Assembly (NCBI RefSeq): GCF_943734655.1
Contig: NC_071354.1
Location: 46,103,544-46,167,543, forward strand
Reading direction: 5' to 3'
Origin: Sabethes cyaneus
Taxonomy: Eukaryota > Arthropoda > Insecta > Diptera > Culicidae
Length of the DNA stretch: 64,000 nt
Below the pieces are notes generated by a model, which worked only from the letters and a program-made list of their open reading frames with translations, was not told the origin of the DNA and did no database searches. Shown one piece after another: positions 35,401 to 45,650 of this stretch. The translations under genes were made by a program, and so were the position numbers. Position 1 is the first letter of the stretch. The number at the start of each line of letters is the position of its first letter.

Positions 35401-37425
35401 ACGTCGCATTTATCCCCTTTTTAAAAACAGGAAACATACATGATTGCTTCCACTAGGCAGGCAAAGCATCAAATATATGAAAGTAAATTATTGTAAAAAA
35501 CAACTCAATGACTTTTAGATTACTAGTTGCAATTATCAAATAATTTGATTGTAAATAATTGCATATTAAATATAAGTTCAGCCTTCGCTTCTTGCTCGCC
35601 CTTCTCTTTCCGGAGTTGGGAGGTTTCATAAGAGACGTTTTATAGTTATTTTAGATCCTTTCTAAGGGAAAACAGCTTTCATTATACTCATCAGAAAAAT
35701 CGATTTTCTAAGCACAGTAAAGCCTATTTTTTCAGAAAGCAGAGAGAACATTGTTGAGTTTCCCATACATTTTGTATGGCATGTTTGATTTCAGATATTT
35801 GTGAAAAAACGCAGACATTCGACATACTTAGTTTTCGGAACGTCTGCCAATTTACTCTATGCATCCGATGCGTTCCGCTTTAAATGAAAATTCCTTCGTC
35901 AGTTAAAAGGCAATTAGTCCTTGCTCACCGCCACGGTACGTTCTAAAAAATAACAACCTATCAAGATAATCGCGTTTAAAGTTTCCACACGCAGACGACT
36001 TATTACCTCCAAATAAGTGCGTGCTCTTAATAGCTATAGCTTTTGTTTTGATGCTGATTTCTACGTAGTTAGTGTTCATAAACTTTCAAATAGAGAACTT
36101 TTATTTGTTTAGTATAATTTTAGTCTTATCACGAGACCATTACTAGCTGTTAATTGTCCATAAATGGTCGTCGTTAATTTTGAAGTGAACACTCACTTGC
36201 TTTTTAGACGTTGTCTCGCTCTTTTCTAACTCCTATTGTTCATGGGTTCATATTTTCGACTGCAGACTTTTTGTCTGCATTTGACAAACTATGTTTGCTT
36301 ATTTGAGTACATAGAACATACATATAAACCTTTCAATAGTTCTCTACTGTTACATGTTATAGGAGAGAGAAAACTTTTATTTCAAACTAGTTTTATTTAA
36401 CTTTTTTTTTAAATTTGTTAATCATCTAAATTGTTGGAAAATCGGACTATATTGTTCTATATTAGTTTTCTAAAAAGTGTTTTTTCAAAAATTAACAATG
36501 ACGAATGATCAAAAATCTAGCTGTCTGCATATCGAAAAATTGGGAAAATCACAACAAAATCAAATGATTATCATTGCTGGGGAACTTTGTCAGTTGTGGC
36601 TTCGCTTTGACCGTCGATATGTCGAGAATCTAATTATGGTCTGCGATTTTCGGTCTATCAAACAAAATCTTCAATATTATTGCTTGCATAACATGGATTT
36701 GTTTAATATTCGTGTACATATTTTGTATTCGAATATTATTTAGACAGTGAAGCTGAAATATTCAGCTAGGTACACGAAATTCAATGGTTGTCAATGGTGT
36801 ACATACGTCAAGTTCATTTTATTGCAGTCGTCGAGGGTCGTGCTCGAACAATTCGTCACTTCCGGTGGAATGGTTCAAATTACCGATTGATCATAAACAT
36901 GAGAATTCGCAGCCTAATTGAAATTAGATAGGTACTCCAATGTGGAAAGTTCACCCCAAACAGGATTTAATTTATTTTTTGTTCGTTTCGAGGACAACAA
37001 AATAATCTGCACCTGACTGCAAAGACTTCACACTGCACCGCCGTCGGTGTAAAAGCACTCCACTTTCCCCTAAGGCCGTCTCAGATGAATTAGTAATCAC
37101 GTTCGCTTCTGTGCTGTGCAGCGAGCGAAACACTTTCATTATTCAACTTTTTTTTCATAGGTAACACCGTGATGCACGATTTCAAGCGATTGAATGTTAT
37201 TTTACCGAGATTGAAGCGCAAAGCCGCCGAAAAACTTGTGTAATTCTTCCACTGTTTGTACAGTCGCCCATCCGTCCATCTTCTTCTCGCGAATAGCCGA
37301 AAGCAATGATATTTTCGCCTACATTGGGACCAGCCCAACAATCGCTGCAGGCCAGACTTCGCGGAGTCTCAAGGTTGCAAAATTCAACTTACCGCGGCAC
37401 TTTTCTGTTTGGTGCTGCGACTCAT
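16996..37425 (-). CDS. Klp68D/KIF3B: Kinesin-2 motor subunit KIF3B / Klp68D, four coding exons over 20.4 kb
   Basis: Exons on the minus strand: 37425-37393, 28897-28710, 28637-26945 and 17463-16996; the frame is kept at every junction, total 793 residues. The protein is the plus-end motor subunit of heterotrimeric kinesin-2 (with a KIF3A-type partner and KAP), carrying cargo in cilia and axons. Motor domain about 16-350: NECVQVVVRCRPLS, P-loop GQTGTGKT at 104-111, switch I NEHSSRSHA at about 216-224, switch II DLAGSER at about 249-255. An acidic neck region (ESLEEDEEKSDSEAEEEEDE) follows, then coiled coil to about 620, and a tail with ENIVNYELDMPLRTT ending ARGLIPK, as in KIF3B. First and last introns hold many transposons. 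Every exon is unbroken. Confidence 0.93.
17595..17930 (-). mobile_element. RTE-like C-terminal fragment in the kinesin last intron
   Basis: Minus-strand pieces resemble FERKVLQIIFG, then KVGKLRWTGDVAKKLDNR and DAQRIGNEF, the C-terminal end of the RTE-like family found elsewhere in the window. Confidence 0.6.
19034..20142. repeat. Long foldback repeat: about 275-bp inverted arms, about 555-bp spacer
   Basis: The left arm (about 19034-19310) and right arm (about 19866-20142) are reverse complements with few differences. Shared stretches include TTTACCCATTTTCAGCAATA, GTTTATAAACGACCCCTCAA, AACATGTTTATTTCAACAGA and AAACCGTTTGATGAAAAAT. The spacer is AT-rich with no coding sequence. It lies in the kinesin last intron, so the pre-mRNA would carry a long hairpin. 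Confidence 0.85.
20150..23520 (+). mobile_element. R1-clade non-LTR retrotransposon, truncated inside the RT domain
   Basis: ORF1 is split by a frameshift at about 20640-20720 and ends in zinc knuckles (CFRWFERGHKSWSC, RRCGVAGHIARDC, CLICTDQRDAKH). ORF2 starts at about 21531 with an apurinic endonuclease (QLNLNHCHAAQQLL, IAIISDPYR, VVAGDFNAWAVEWGS). A degraded linker follows, then RT from 22800 (KAPGPDGIPNMAI, RLVQCTEGTNGLSRNQFGFR). RT block A reads VVTLNVRNAF, with Asn where the catalytic Asp is expected. The sequence stops after ISQGTILGPVLWNVMYDEML, before the YxDD box. It lies in the kinesin last intron, antisense to that gene. Confidence 0.85.
23590..25366 (+). mobile_element. Second RTE-type retrotransposon family, degraded
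   Basis: RT pieces in order: EQLKRWTEYFEQLF, WRGITLLCITLKVLCKII, WQQAGFRAGRQYLEHIATFR, a damaged A block (AAFDRLNHEHIWGVLKRRGV), AGVRQGCILSPLLFLIVM, then LADDIVLLTQ. After an inserted MITE come KARGAFAGLRNIWHS-like and KWRWIGHTLR-like C-terminal pieces. The 3' end is a short AAGT repeat (25352-25366). The sequence differs clearly from the main RTE-like family in the window. Frameshifts and stops make it inactive. Confidence 0.78.
24499..24691. mobile_element. Harbinger-like MITE, 193 bp, TAA duplication
   Basis: The left end AGGCCCCCATACACGTACG and the right end, reverse-complemented, are the same for 19 bp, followed by imperfect pairing to ATGTTGG. Flanked by TAA at 24496-24498 and 24692-24694. 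It interrupts the RTE relic after the LADD box. Confidence 0.82.
25480..26480 (+). pseudogene. hAT transposase relic with BED-finger remnant
   Basis: About 25545-25620 reads AKFDMGNFIRHFRTIHS, like the end of a BED zinc finger. About 25845-25960 reads NYGVTLAQIFSVTEDNGANM with LAAVRKLKEEF following. About 26035-26085 reads LVRCAAHTLQLTILDML, both conserved hAT transposase regions. A weaker match (AVKLSEIIQSRLANL) follows at about 26380. Frames shift and stops intervene. No inverted ends were identified. It lies in the kinesin last intron. Confidence 0.68.
26945..28637 (-). CDS. Klp68D/KIF3B: Kinesin-2 subunit, main motor and coiled-coil exon
   Basis: A 1693-nt exon, acceptor TTTCAG before 28637, donor GTGAGT after 26945. 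It carries the P-loop, both switch regions, the HVPYRDSKLTRLLQDSLGG helix, the acidic neck and the coiled coil, ending MIKANAPSAVRYK just before the tail exon. The first base completes the codon begun in the previous exon. Confidence 0.95.
28710..28897 (-). CDS. Klp68D/KIF3B: Kinesin-2 subunit, second coding exon (start of motor domain)
   Basis: A 188-nt exon after TTCACAG and before GTAAGT. It encodes SAKNECVQVVVRCRPLSNKE through KKMFTYDAVYDWA, the first strand of the kinesin motor fold. The last two bases (GC) pair with the first base of the next exon. Confidence 0.93.
29985..30395 (+). mobile_element. Jockey-like RT fragment in the kinesin first intron
   Basis: Reads LLISKLKSYTSMEQYDFSPR, STNLLQFSSFCLRHMEVAA, TDLKAAFNRIDHQTLLRKL, then in another frame TNRRFSVKLDS and GVPQRSKIGPLLFLIY. 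Very close to the element at 12560-13805. Truncated before the YADD box. Confidence 0.72.
30632..31182. repeat. Foldback repeat: about 130-bp inverted arms
   Basis: The left arm (about 30632-30762) and right arm (about 31048-31182) are reverse complements, sharing GCACAATGGGCAAAA, CGAGCTCGTAAT, AAGAATTAGAAGCCGCTGC and GATGGTTTCATCCTGCGCAG. GTTGCCAACC and GGTTGGCAAC outside the arms (30547, 31253) may mark outer ends. The spacer holds two diverged direct repeats starting GTCCATT. Lies in the kinesin first intron. Confidence 0.8.
32165..33150 (-). mobile_element. LOA/I-like retrotransposon relic with internal deletion
   Basis: Minus-strand order: VFIPGGDKKEK and KAFRPISLISTFLKLM at about 33064-32980 (first RT block), then GCLQGVRSSLRWTLVTDALL and YETITYAVDVELIVRG at about 32720-32590 (RT blocks B and C), then at about 32377-32170 the post-RNase H end, NWTLSCYLSFKEYRNDTETY with RFCDSE following. 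The catalytic box reads YAVD instead of YADD. The region between RT and the end is largely missing. Confidence 0.72.
33420..34717 (+). mobile_element. RTE-like retrotransposon, 5'-truncated, copy 2
   Basis: Same family as 1640-3466: GVVCPIYKKGDRLDCCNY, NAAYKVLSKMLLRRLSPIAR, LYQAGYMGARAIMDQIF, an A block VDFRAAYETVERE in another frame, then VVHYGLENVTLL and KVGRLRWAAHVARIPTDC, ending at ALALGR. The span from the A block to the C-terminal domain is shortened and the FADD box is lost. The usual AAGT tail is missing; a MITE begins five bases after the coding end. Confidence 0.8.
34722..35073. mobile_element. MITE with AGGCCATT ends, about 352 bp
   Basis: Left AGGCCATTGCAAATAATTTT and right (reverse-complemented) AGGCCATTACAAATATTTTT form inverted ends. 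Inside lie C-rich tracts (14 C at about 34747, GCCCCCCTCCCC at about 35017). No clear target duplication. It sits directly behind RTE copy 2. Confidence 0.65.
35074..37392. other. Kinesin first intron, no recognised element
   Basis: AT-rich sequence upstream of the second coding exon. Only short unsupported frames. The C-rich strand and RT motifs seen elsewhere are absent. Confidence 0.5.
37393..37425 (-). CDS. Klp68D/KIF3B: Kinesin-2 subunit, first coding exon (33 nt)
   Basis: ATG at 37425 begins MSRSTKQKSAA, ending in GCG before a strong donor GTAAGT. It is phase 0 and joins to SAKNECVQVVV at 28897. A short basic leader of this kind precedes the motor domain in the fly orthologue. The alternative, an intron of only 48 nt to an unrecognised frame at 37344, gives no known protein. 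The region above (to about 37560) is probably the 5' UTR. Confidence 0.75.
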
Positions 37426-38387
37426 CTTCGTTTCCTACGGACAATACACCATTTAACACCGGGACGATGACTGCAGCCGAAAATTTTCACTTTTTTCTGT
37501 CGATTTTCACGGAAATTTGCACATCTTGATGACTAGACTTGCACTTTTGTTTGGATTATCGATTCAGCTGGTTTCCAACGCAAAACAACAGAGACCAGAG
37601 TGTCGATGAGCGCATCGGCCACTTCACTATCGCTTCGGTTTGCTGTCAGCCAGAAGCACTCACACGCGCGTCGCGTCGCCCGAATTGGTAGACGGCGCGC
37701 ACACACCCACCTCGCACCCATCCATCGGTTAACAGCGCGCTTGCCGCTATGGGGTAGGATCGGTATAGGACAGATAGACAGAGGGCACTCACGTGGCATG
37801 TTGTGTTGGGTATAGTAAACCATGCCATGAGCGATGCGAACGCCGAGCGTCGTGACGTTTGTACGTTTGCGGTGTAGAAAAGAGTGGGACAGCGTCTAGA
37901 AAACAAGTGTTGTGAGTGGGTGGACGAGCAGGTGGAAAACAACGAGAGTTCCATGTCTCACAATTCACCGCATCAGCGCTATTGACGTTTCGTTGTGAGT
38001 TAGCGAGTGATACTTTTCATGAGACGATGAGATGATTTTTCCGGCGTTTCGTGCTATACTTCTCAAATGGGCGTCTACATTGTTATATTTTTAGAAGGCT
38101 GAAAAGTTTTGTTTGTAGTTAGCAGACCACCACAGCCAGTCCAGATCCTGGTAGAAAGTCAAATAAACATTATTTCTATTGAGCGAAGTTTTAAGGTTCA
38201 AACACGTTTTAGCATGAGCATAAAAATTGCTTTTGAAATCTCAAAACACAATCACGCTTGTTTGAATCCGGCTTTAATTTTCTATAAAATTTTTATGTCA
38301 GAATTCTTCCTCAATTTTTCTTGACCCGTTACTTTTTTTCAATATTTTTAATGGGTTTTATAGCAATTATATTTGTTATATTTATTA

Positions 38388-39438
38388 CTAGCTGACCCGA
38401 CCAACTTCGTATTGCCACAAATTAAACTGTGTTGTACATAAGTCGTGAATCTCGAATGACCTTTATCACAATCTCGAGTTTTGCAGGTTTCTGAGGAGTT
38501 AATGGGTGGTTTAATATACAAATTTACCTCACAGTAAAATAGAAAACAACTCCCCCCATGGCTTACCCTGATAAAACAAAGCGGATAACATTTAAATATT
38601 CGCCATCATTACAAACCATTTCGCCGAATACCATTTTGCGGAACACCAATTCTCGGTTGACCATAACGCGGAATATAGAGTTTCTTACGCGGGATGTACC
38701 ATTTCATGGAAAATCTTTTCGTAGAAAGTACCATTTCGCAGGGGTGACCCAACTGAAGAAAAGTAATAGAGGTCAGTAGATCTAGGAAAATAAATAAACC
38801 TAGATAGAGGTGATCTCTACAGGGGGCTGCCCCCCGCAGTGGCCGGCGCTTCCGACGGCAGGTCGCCGGCAACACTCGCGGCCTGTGTCCGTCTTAGGGT
38901 TGCCAAGTCTGAAAACCGGCCGAAAGAGTCTAAAATTTCTGGAGTTCGATTAGTTTTTGAGTTTCGCAAAAATTTCTGTTTTTTTGTATGAGAGTCCTTA
39001 TCTCCCTACCACAGAGGTGAGGGGTCTCAAACCATCATAAAAAAAATTCCTGCCTCCAAAGCCTCCCACATGCCAAATTTGATTCCATTTGCTTGATTAG
39101 TTCTCGAGTTATGAGGAAATTTGTATTTCATTTGTATGGAAGCCCCCCCCCCCCTATTAAAGGGAAGAGAAGTCATAATTCCTCTTCTAAAGAGGGGAGG
39201 GGTCTCAATTCACAATAGAAAAAATGCATGTCTCCAAAATCATCCAAATGCCAAATTTTGTTACATTTGCTTGTTTAGTTGTCGAGTTATGCAGAAAATT
39301 GTGTTTCATTTGTATGGGAGCCCCCCCTCTTAGTCTTTAACCTGAACCTTGAACCTTTCCTGATCCCAAAAACCTCTACATGCAAATTTTCATGACGATT
39401 GGTTCAGTAGTTTTAGATTCTATAAGGAACATCCCGTC

Positions 39439-39469
<31 letters not shown>

Positions 39470-39491
39470 AATCCATTTTTATAGGTATAGA
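38388..39491 (-). mobile_element. Helitron-like non-autonomous element, about 1.1 kb
   Basis: On the minus strand it starts TCTATACCTATAAAAATGG, followed by a GTCT/CAGA microsatellite (about 39439-39470), and ends GGGTCAGCTAG. The bases outside are A before TC and T after CTAG, the A/T insertion site of Helitrons. No target duplication. Inside are two tandem units of about 182 bp (39075 and 39257, sharing CATTTGCTTG and TCGAGTTATG) and a block of ACCATTTCGC-like repeats at about 38615-38750. No coding capacity. Confidence 0.6.
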
Positions 39492-39814
39492 TAGAAGATA
39501 GTTCGAGTAGAGAGAATCATTACTTCAAGAAAAAGTTATTTTGCACTTAGTTTTATATAAAAAATGGGAGATTGCTTCCTTTTAAACGTTGTATCTCGAG
39601 ATCGCCAAAGAATACCTCTGGGCGATAGGTGATTCTTATGTAAAAAAATCTGCTAAACACGATGAAGCTGGAATTTTTGAGATCAAATTGTCTTCATTGA
39701 AAGAAAAATGTAAATTTAGTTTTCAAATTGAGTTTAAAAATATTCGGCAGCACTGGTGCTCAAAAATAATATCTTTTTCGAATTCCGTGAGTAATTTCCT
39801 TTGAAAATATGAAA

Positions 39815-40015
39815 ATAGTGTCTTTCTCTTTCTATACCTAATATTTCCCGAGATATAAGTAAAAGAAAATAAGAGGTTTTGACAAAAACGGGTTTTTTCC
39901 TTAAAAATGGAGGCGCTCCCATTAATCGAGGGAATGTATGATCGGCACCGAATTTTGGATTTTTACTTCCTGACCGAAAACGAGCAATCTGGAAAAATTT
40001 GGTTCAAATCCGTGA
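39815..40015 (+). repeat. Interspersed repeat, copy 1
   Basis: Diverged copy of 52915-53117: shared pieces include ACCTAATATTT, AAGTAAA-GAAAATAA, TTTTTCCTT, GGAGG and CAAATCCGTGA in the same order. Family unknown. Confidence 0.55.
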
Positions 40016-40149
40016 AGGTCGATTACACGTTTGAACTTTTTCTCGGTCACTTGATGTGGAATGACCCTTATGCATTTGCTAACGTACATAAATACCGCTG
40101 AAAAAGCTTTAACTTTAATCTGAAACTAAATAAAGTTAAGTCAAAGTAA

Positions 40150-40510
40150 ATTATAAATTACCAAAATGATCGGTTTATGTCAGTTTTAGCGTACTTTTTG
40201 TGGTGTTTTTGTGCCATTTTGGAGTAATTTTCATTTCTTCTGTTCGACAAATGAAGAAAAATCGGAGTATCATTTCTTCCGTGAGTTATTTTTGTTTTCT
40301 TTTTATATTTGTTTGTTATCTTTGTCATTTTCGTGTTTTTCATGCATTTTGTATCATTTTCATTTTAACTTATGTATTTTTTACGCTATTTTGGAATCAT
40401 TTTTGAGACATATTTGTGTGGCATTTTTTATCTTCTTTGTATCATATTTTTTGTATCATTTTCATGTTGATGTTTTTGTTGTTTTTTATTTGCGTCACTT
40501 GACACATTAA
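40150..40510. repeat. T-rich degenerate minisatellite
   Basis: Repeats of roughly TTTTTGTATCATTTTCAT. It gives rise to long Phe/Cys-rich frames that are not genes. Confidence 0.55.
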
Positions 40511-41079
40511 AGGTGCATGTCGGATTAGTAACAAAACACGTTGTACACTTTTTTGACAGCTTGAAATAAGCTAGAAAAAACTGCTTGGCTGTGTATGAGT
40601 GACTGGCACATATACAAGGGCATGGTGTGTTGCTATCTCTTTCTCATGTAGGAGTGAACAGAGCAACTTTCAAATGGTCCTTGGTAAAGGGGAATTCCCA
40701 GCAAATTTTTTGGTTCCTGTCAAAATTAACATTTTGGTATCTATGCGTGGGACATCGGAAATGTATGAATTTGACAGCCACTTCACCCCGTAGCACATAT
40801 ACTGTTGGTTTACTCGACAAAAAAATGTGATTCAAAATGTTGCACTTTCAATTTCACTTTTTTAGCCAAAAACATAATCGCTTAAATTGGGGCGAACCAA
40901 CCAACGGTTGAAAGCCCCATCAAATAGTAAATAAATAAATAATCGATTAAATATATTTTTGTGTTATGTTTGAATCATTCCTGTGTCAATTTTGTGTTTT
41001 TAAATTATATTGTTTTTGTGGAATAATGCTAAAAACTGTGCTAAAAACGTTCCTGTCGCCTTCCTGCCGACTTTTTTGA

Positions 41080-42590
41080 AGTTACACCACAAATGATTAC
41101 TACTGCTACGAAACAATTGAAATGTTCGTATTCGGCTGGCCCGGACGGGATTCCGGCTGTAATTTTAAATCGTTGCATTGAAACTCTGCTTCTGCTCATC
41201 TCTGCTGCATTTTCAACAAATCGCTTATGCAGGGCAAATTCCCGAATATCTATAAATATTCATATAAGTTCCCATCTTCAAGAGTGGTGACCGTCGGAAT
41301 GTAAAGAGCTATCGTGGTATAACTAATTTATCAGCTGCACTCAAATTATTTGAACTAGTTATTAGCACTATTATCATGAGTAAAACTAAGAACTACAAAG
41401 CTTCCGATCAGCATGGATTTGTACCTGGAATGTACCTAGAATTGTATTTTGGAAACTGAACGTAAAGCACAAGTTGGTGTAATACATATATACAGATCTG
41501 AAAGCAGCATTTAACCGAATTGATTCCCTTCATTGCTAACCAAAATTTTGCGCTTGGTTGCTTTACAGCAGGTTGTCACGTGGCTGCAATCATTCCTATA
41601 TCTCAAATTCGTTGTTTGAACGAATTTAAGATATAAGAGTGCACACACTAATTCAAGTATGAAGCCATTCCTGTGTGACAGAGTTTTCAGTTAGAAGTCA
41701 AGCTAGTATCAGATTTATCATCTGCATTCATAACACCACAGGGTAGCAGTCGTGTCCCACTTCTTTGTATTATTTTTTTAATGACGCAGCTCATGCCATA
41801 GACAATGGCTGTCGACTTGTTTACGTCGATTACTTCAAAATCTACTTGACGATTCGTAGTTTAGGGGATTGTTATCAAAGCAAAGCCTTGGGCTTAAACG
41901 TCTTTCTAAGACTTGACCCTTCATTTATCGACAGACTTCGCAGTCGGCTGTTAGAATACAGGACAATTACGGCGTTCTTTTTGACAGAAAGTTGACGTTT
42001 GACAGGCACCGCACGGCGATCGTGTCTAAAGCTTGTCTACTAGGGTTCATCGCTAGAATATTACGGGGCTTCAAGGATCCTTAAAGGGCCAGAAAGCCCT
42101 GTACTGCTCTCTTGTTTATCCAATACTGGAAAATGTATGTGTAGTTTGGACCTCGCTTCAGCACGATTGGAACTTGCGGATTGAGCGTGTGCCGAGAAGA
42201 TTCATTCGTTTAGCTTTGAGGAGTCTTCCCTGGACGAGATAATCTTTTCCCTTACCCGGATCGCTGCCGTTTAATTGGACTAGACACGCTCGAAACACGT
42301 CACAAACTACAGCTGGCCTTATTTGTGGCGAAAGTGCTCAACGGTGAAATAGACTCCCCGAAACTGATGTCTATGATGAACTTCCGTGCATCCCAAAGTG
42401 TGTTGAGACCATCACCGATGCTTTGTATTCCTCGATGTTTTGTATGAGTACTTTCAATAGTGTTGAACATCTTTCTGAATTTGGCAAACCCACTTACATG
42501 TTTAAAAATAGATTAGCTAAATCTAGTTCACTTTAATTGTTTCATTAAGACTATCAGCATCAGTATCAGATGATGTACAATAAATAAAAA
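41080..42590 (+). mobile_element. Jockey-like retrotransposon, 5'-truncated and broken
   Basis: Starts in the pre-RT region (TTATKQLKCSYSAGPDGIPA), keeps a weak A block (IYTDLKAAFNRIDS), and at about 42180-42540 reads ERVPRRFIRLALRSLPW, LIGLDTLETRHKLQLALFVA and FGKPTYMFKNRLAKSS, the usual C-terminal end. Ends with ACAATAAATAAAAAAATT. Related to 12560-13805. Confidence 0.7.
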
Positions 42591-42759
42591 AATTAAAAAA
42601 TAATGTTCCTTACACGAGTGACCCAGTAGAATCCTTGAAGTTTTCAAAAATCGTATGAGTTATAAGTTCATTAACTGTCTCCGTGTAAAAAAATTTAGAT
42701 TCTCGATATGATACTTTTGAAAAATCCCTGGTCCAGTTCCAGTAAGTTTAAACAAACGC

Positions 42760-43640
42760 TTCACCTGGCATATTACTTACTCTACTTTTTCGGCGACAAT
42801 CCGCTTGTCGAATCCATGCCGAATTCAGAAGCCATATCCACATTTCTCAGTCTTGGGCTGCCGGTCTCCAGTCACCCTCTACTCTAAACTTTTGCATCAA
42901 CAGCGCTCATCCAACGGGTACGGGGTCTGCCTCGAAGACGTCGGCCTCTGACGGGTATTCTGCTGAATATTTTAGTCATTTGACAATATCCGCATCTTTG
43001 TATACATGGTATATTTTATGATTCATGCGCCGGCGTCATACTCTTCTGTCTAATATCCGGCCAAGAATTGATCGCAGGATCAAAAATGCCCAAAAACGCC
43101 AAGAGCTCGTCGTTCGCTCTCTTTCAACGTCCACGCTTCGTGGCCTTAGAGTACTACCGGGAGAATTACCATCTTATAGAGCGCGAGTTTTGTACGGTGT
43201 TGCAGGCTACGAGACCTCAGTTAGCTACATAATACTCTGCACGCCTGCCCTTCGAATAGCACCTTCCAATACAATGTTGAACAGCAAATTCGATAGTCCG
43301 ACACCTTTCTTCAAACCATCTAACGTCACAAACGAGTCCGAAGTCTCACCATCTATCCTGACATTCGATTTTGAACTATCAAGCGTAGCACGTATCAACC
43401 TAATCAGTTTTGTTAGAAAACCATGTTCAAGCATAATTTGCCATAGCTCATTTCGTTTAACTGGATCGAACGCCACCTTGAAATCTATAAACAAATGGTG
43501 AGTCTGTAAGCTGAATTCTCGGAATTTATCGAGGATCTGTCGCACGGTTAACATTTGGTCCTTCGTGGAGCGTCCCTCTCGAAAAGCTTACTGGTATTCG
43601 ACTAATCTCAAGTTTTTACTCTTGACCTTGAAATGCGGTC
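42760..43640 (-). mobile_element. RTE-like retrotransposon fragment, another subfamily
   Basis: 43554 to 43225 on the minus strand reads LTVRQILDKFREFSLQTHHL, FIDFKVAFDPVKRNELWQIM, SDSFVTLDGLKKGVGLSNLL and EGAIRRAGVQ. The A-block second Asp position and the RQGD motif are altered (LKKGVG). Weak C-terminal pieces (RRRMNHKIYHVYKDADIVK) continue to about 42780. Confidence 0.7.
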
Positions 43641-44515
43641 ATACATATATATTAATATTTTTTTGAAACGATGGTTCTACAATTGATGAAGGGACGGTAG
43701 GGAAAGAAATGAAAATTTTTGGTGAAGGTGGGGAAGAGCGGAAAGGAAGGGGGGGGGGGGTATTGGTAGCTATGCTTGACAAGTAGTCATTTTGACTCCT
43801 ACCTTTTGTCCAATACTGGAAGGTGCATGAGTCGATTACAGATTACAGCTTGGTTCGATTTATCGAAGATAAGATCATGCTACTTTGATACTTGATACTG
43901 ACAGCCTAATTTCGAGGTAATCACCGGAATAGAGCGTAGTCAGGAGATATGTCATTGCTGTAGACATCAGCCGTAAACCATATTTCTTACAAGTAAGTTA
44001 CGCTTACATTTTGATAAATCATAAACGCAGTCGAACGATTTTAATACGCAAATCTTTGACGTTCTGGTAGTACACATAAGGATTCGACCGAATAAATACA
44101 TACCTACGCCAGGCATACCTGGAAACGGGATGTGAGACTGCTTACTGGTATATTACCGGTCAAAGTTGGGTCACCATTAGCGTTATTCGTATCATAATAT
44201 GATGACAATTGTAATGCACGCCGGTGGGCAATGAATTGATCTCAGAATAGAATTAGAGGGCGAGACAAACGATGAACGGAATTCCATCCAAAAACACCTC
44301 AAGTGCAAAGTTGCAGAAGGAGGCGAAGCGGAAGTTAACCTAGGAGGGCCCATGAAAGTATAGTTGTGTCCCAGCGCCTGATCTCCAAGAAGTCAAACGA
44401 GAAATCGGGATGCTGAAGACCAACAAAGCCGCTGGTAAGGACCGCCTGCCGGTAGAGTTTTACAGACATGGCCGAGAAACGCTGGCAACGGCTCTACATT
44501 AGGTTATTTCCAGGG

Positions 44516-45650
44516 AGTACTCAAGGTACTAGATTCTGTATCCTGTATAAGGTTGCGAGAATGAGACTCCCCCTTTGAATCTCAAGGATTCGGTGCGCAG
44601 AGAATTTAATCGAATTTGCAGAAACACTTATAAGAATGGGGAATTCTTCAAATAGCTATGAACAAAGAAAGAATAAAAGGTGTCCTTTAATCAAATTCGT
44701 CAGTCCTGTTTGTTCAATTCTTCTGCCACTCCAATTTACAATATCTTCTCCATAACACGTGTACACAAACTTCTTGATCGGGTCAAGCTTGACTCACCAA
44801 CCATCAGCTACAAACCAGGCCAGACAACACCCGGAAACTCCAGGTCAACAGATCGACAGCAACAGCACGTCTAGGTCCAATCGGCTTAATTGAACCCAGG
44901 AAACAGTAGGCCAAACAGCAATCGTAGATCCAACACCAACCAAGCGGGAAACGGGACGATCAGCCACGACAAAACTCCAGGCGGGTCGATCTTCGACTAG
45001 TACTACTAACTCCACCTTTGTTTCACTTCACTCTCCTTCCAATTTGAATTTCAAACATTAGTACTCGACTTTACAAGTTGTTTAACGCACTGTACAGTAT
45101 TCAGGCTTTGAATAGAATTATATTAAACGACGCTTGTGGAATCGCTTATATAACCTTTCCATTTTTTTTGTTCTTGCCTTTTTATTATCTTGTATAACAA
45201 TTTCAAAATGAAATCATATAATTTCGATTTTTGTTTGAAATGGAAGTGTTAGTACTAGTGATCTCTATCTACTATTGCCCTCTACGGTTACCATCCGATT
45301 TCGCCTGAAGCGGGACGGGTAGCGAATGCTGTCTTCTCCGTCAATGCTGTCACATGTGACGTTCATTGGCCATCTTCGATTTTGTTGGTAGCGGTTTGTT
45401 TTGATTAATTATTAGTGGACTTCAGACGACGACATCAGTGGCATGCTTTCAGGTAAGTAGCTGTTAAATTTCTATTTCTGTATTTCCTCATTTATAAATT
45501 TTATTTTATCCCTTCTTTGCTTTTTATTTAACCCCATTCTTCTAAATACTAATATTAAACACTAATCTTTTTGTTTCTTGCTATTTTTTTAGGTAAAGTG
45601 GTTCTGCAGTCCGCGAACACAACGTGCAGCAGCTTACACCTGTGATGCCG
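44516..45650. other. Unidentified 1.1-kb insert within RTE copy 3
   Basis: Unrelated to the RTE on both sides. It carries a donor-like TTTCAG/GTAAGTAG at about 45450 and an acceptor-like CTATTTTTTTAG at about 45593, and a GT-rich AT-rich stretch before them. No coding domain was recognised. It could be a solo LTR or a captured gene fragment, but no matching ends or duplication were found. Confidence 0.4.

Noticed and set aside
37090..37344. Alternative second exon after the 33-nt kinesin exon (48-nt intron, frame RLLGWSQCRRK)
   Set aside because: The protein matches nothing I recognise, while joining to 28897 gives a kinesin N-terminus in phase.
40200..40510. Phe/Cys-rich plus-strand frames of about 100 codons
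   Set aside because: Generated by a T-rich degenerate minisatellite.
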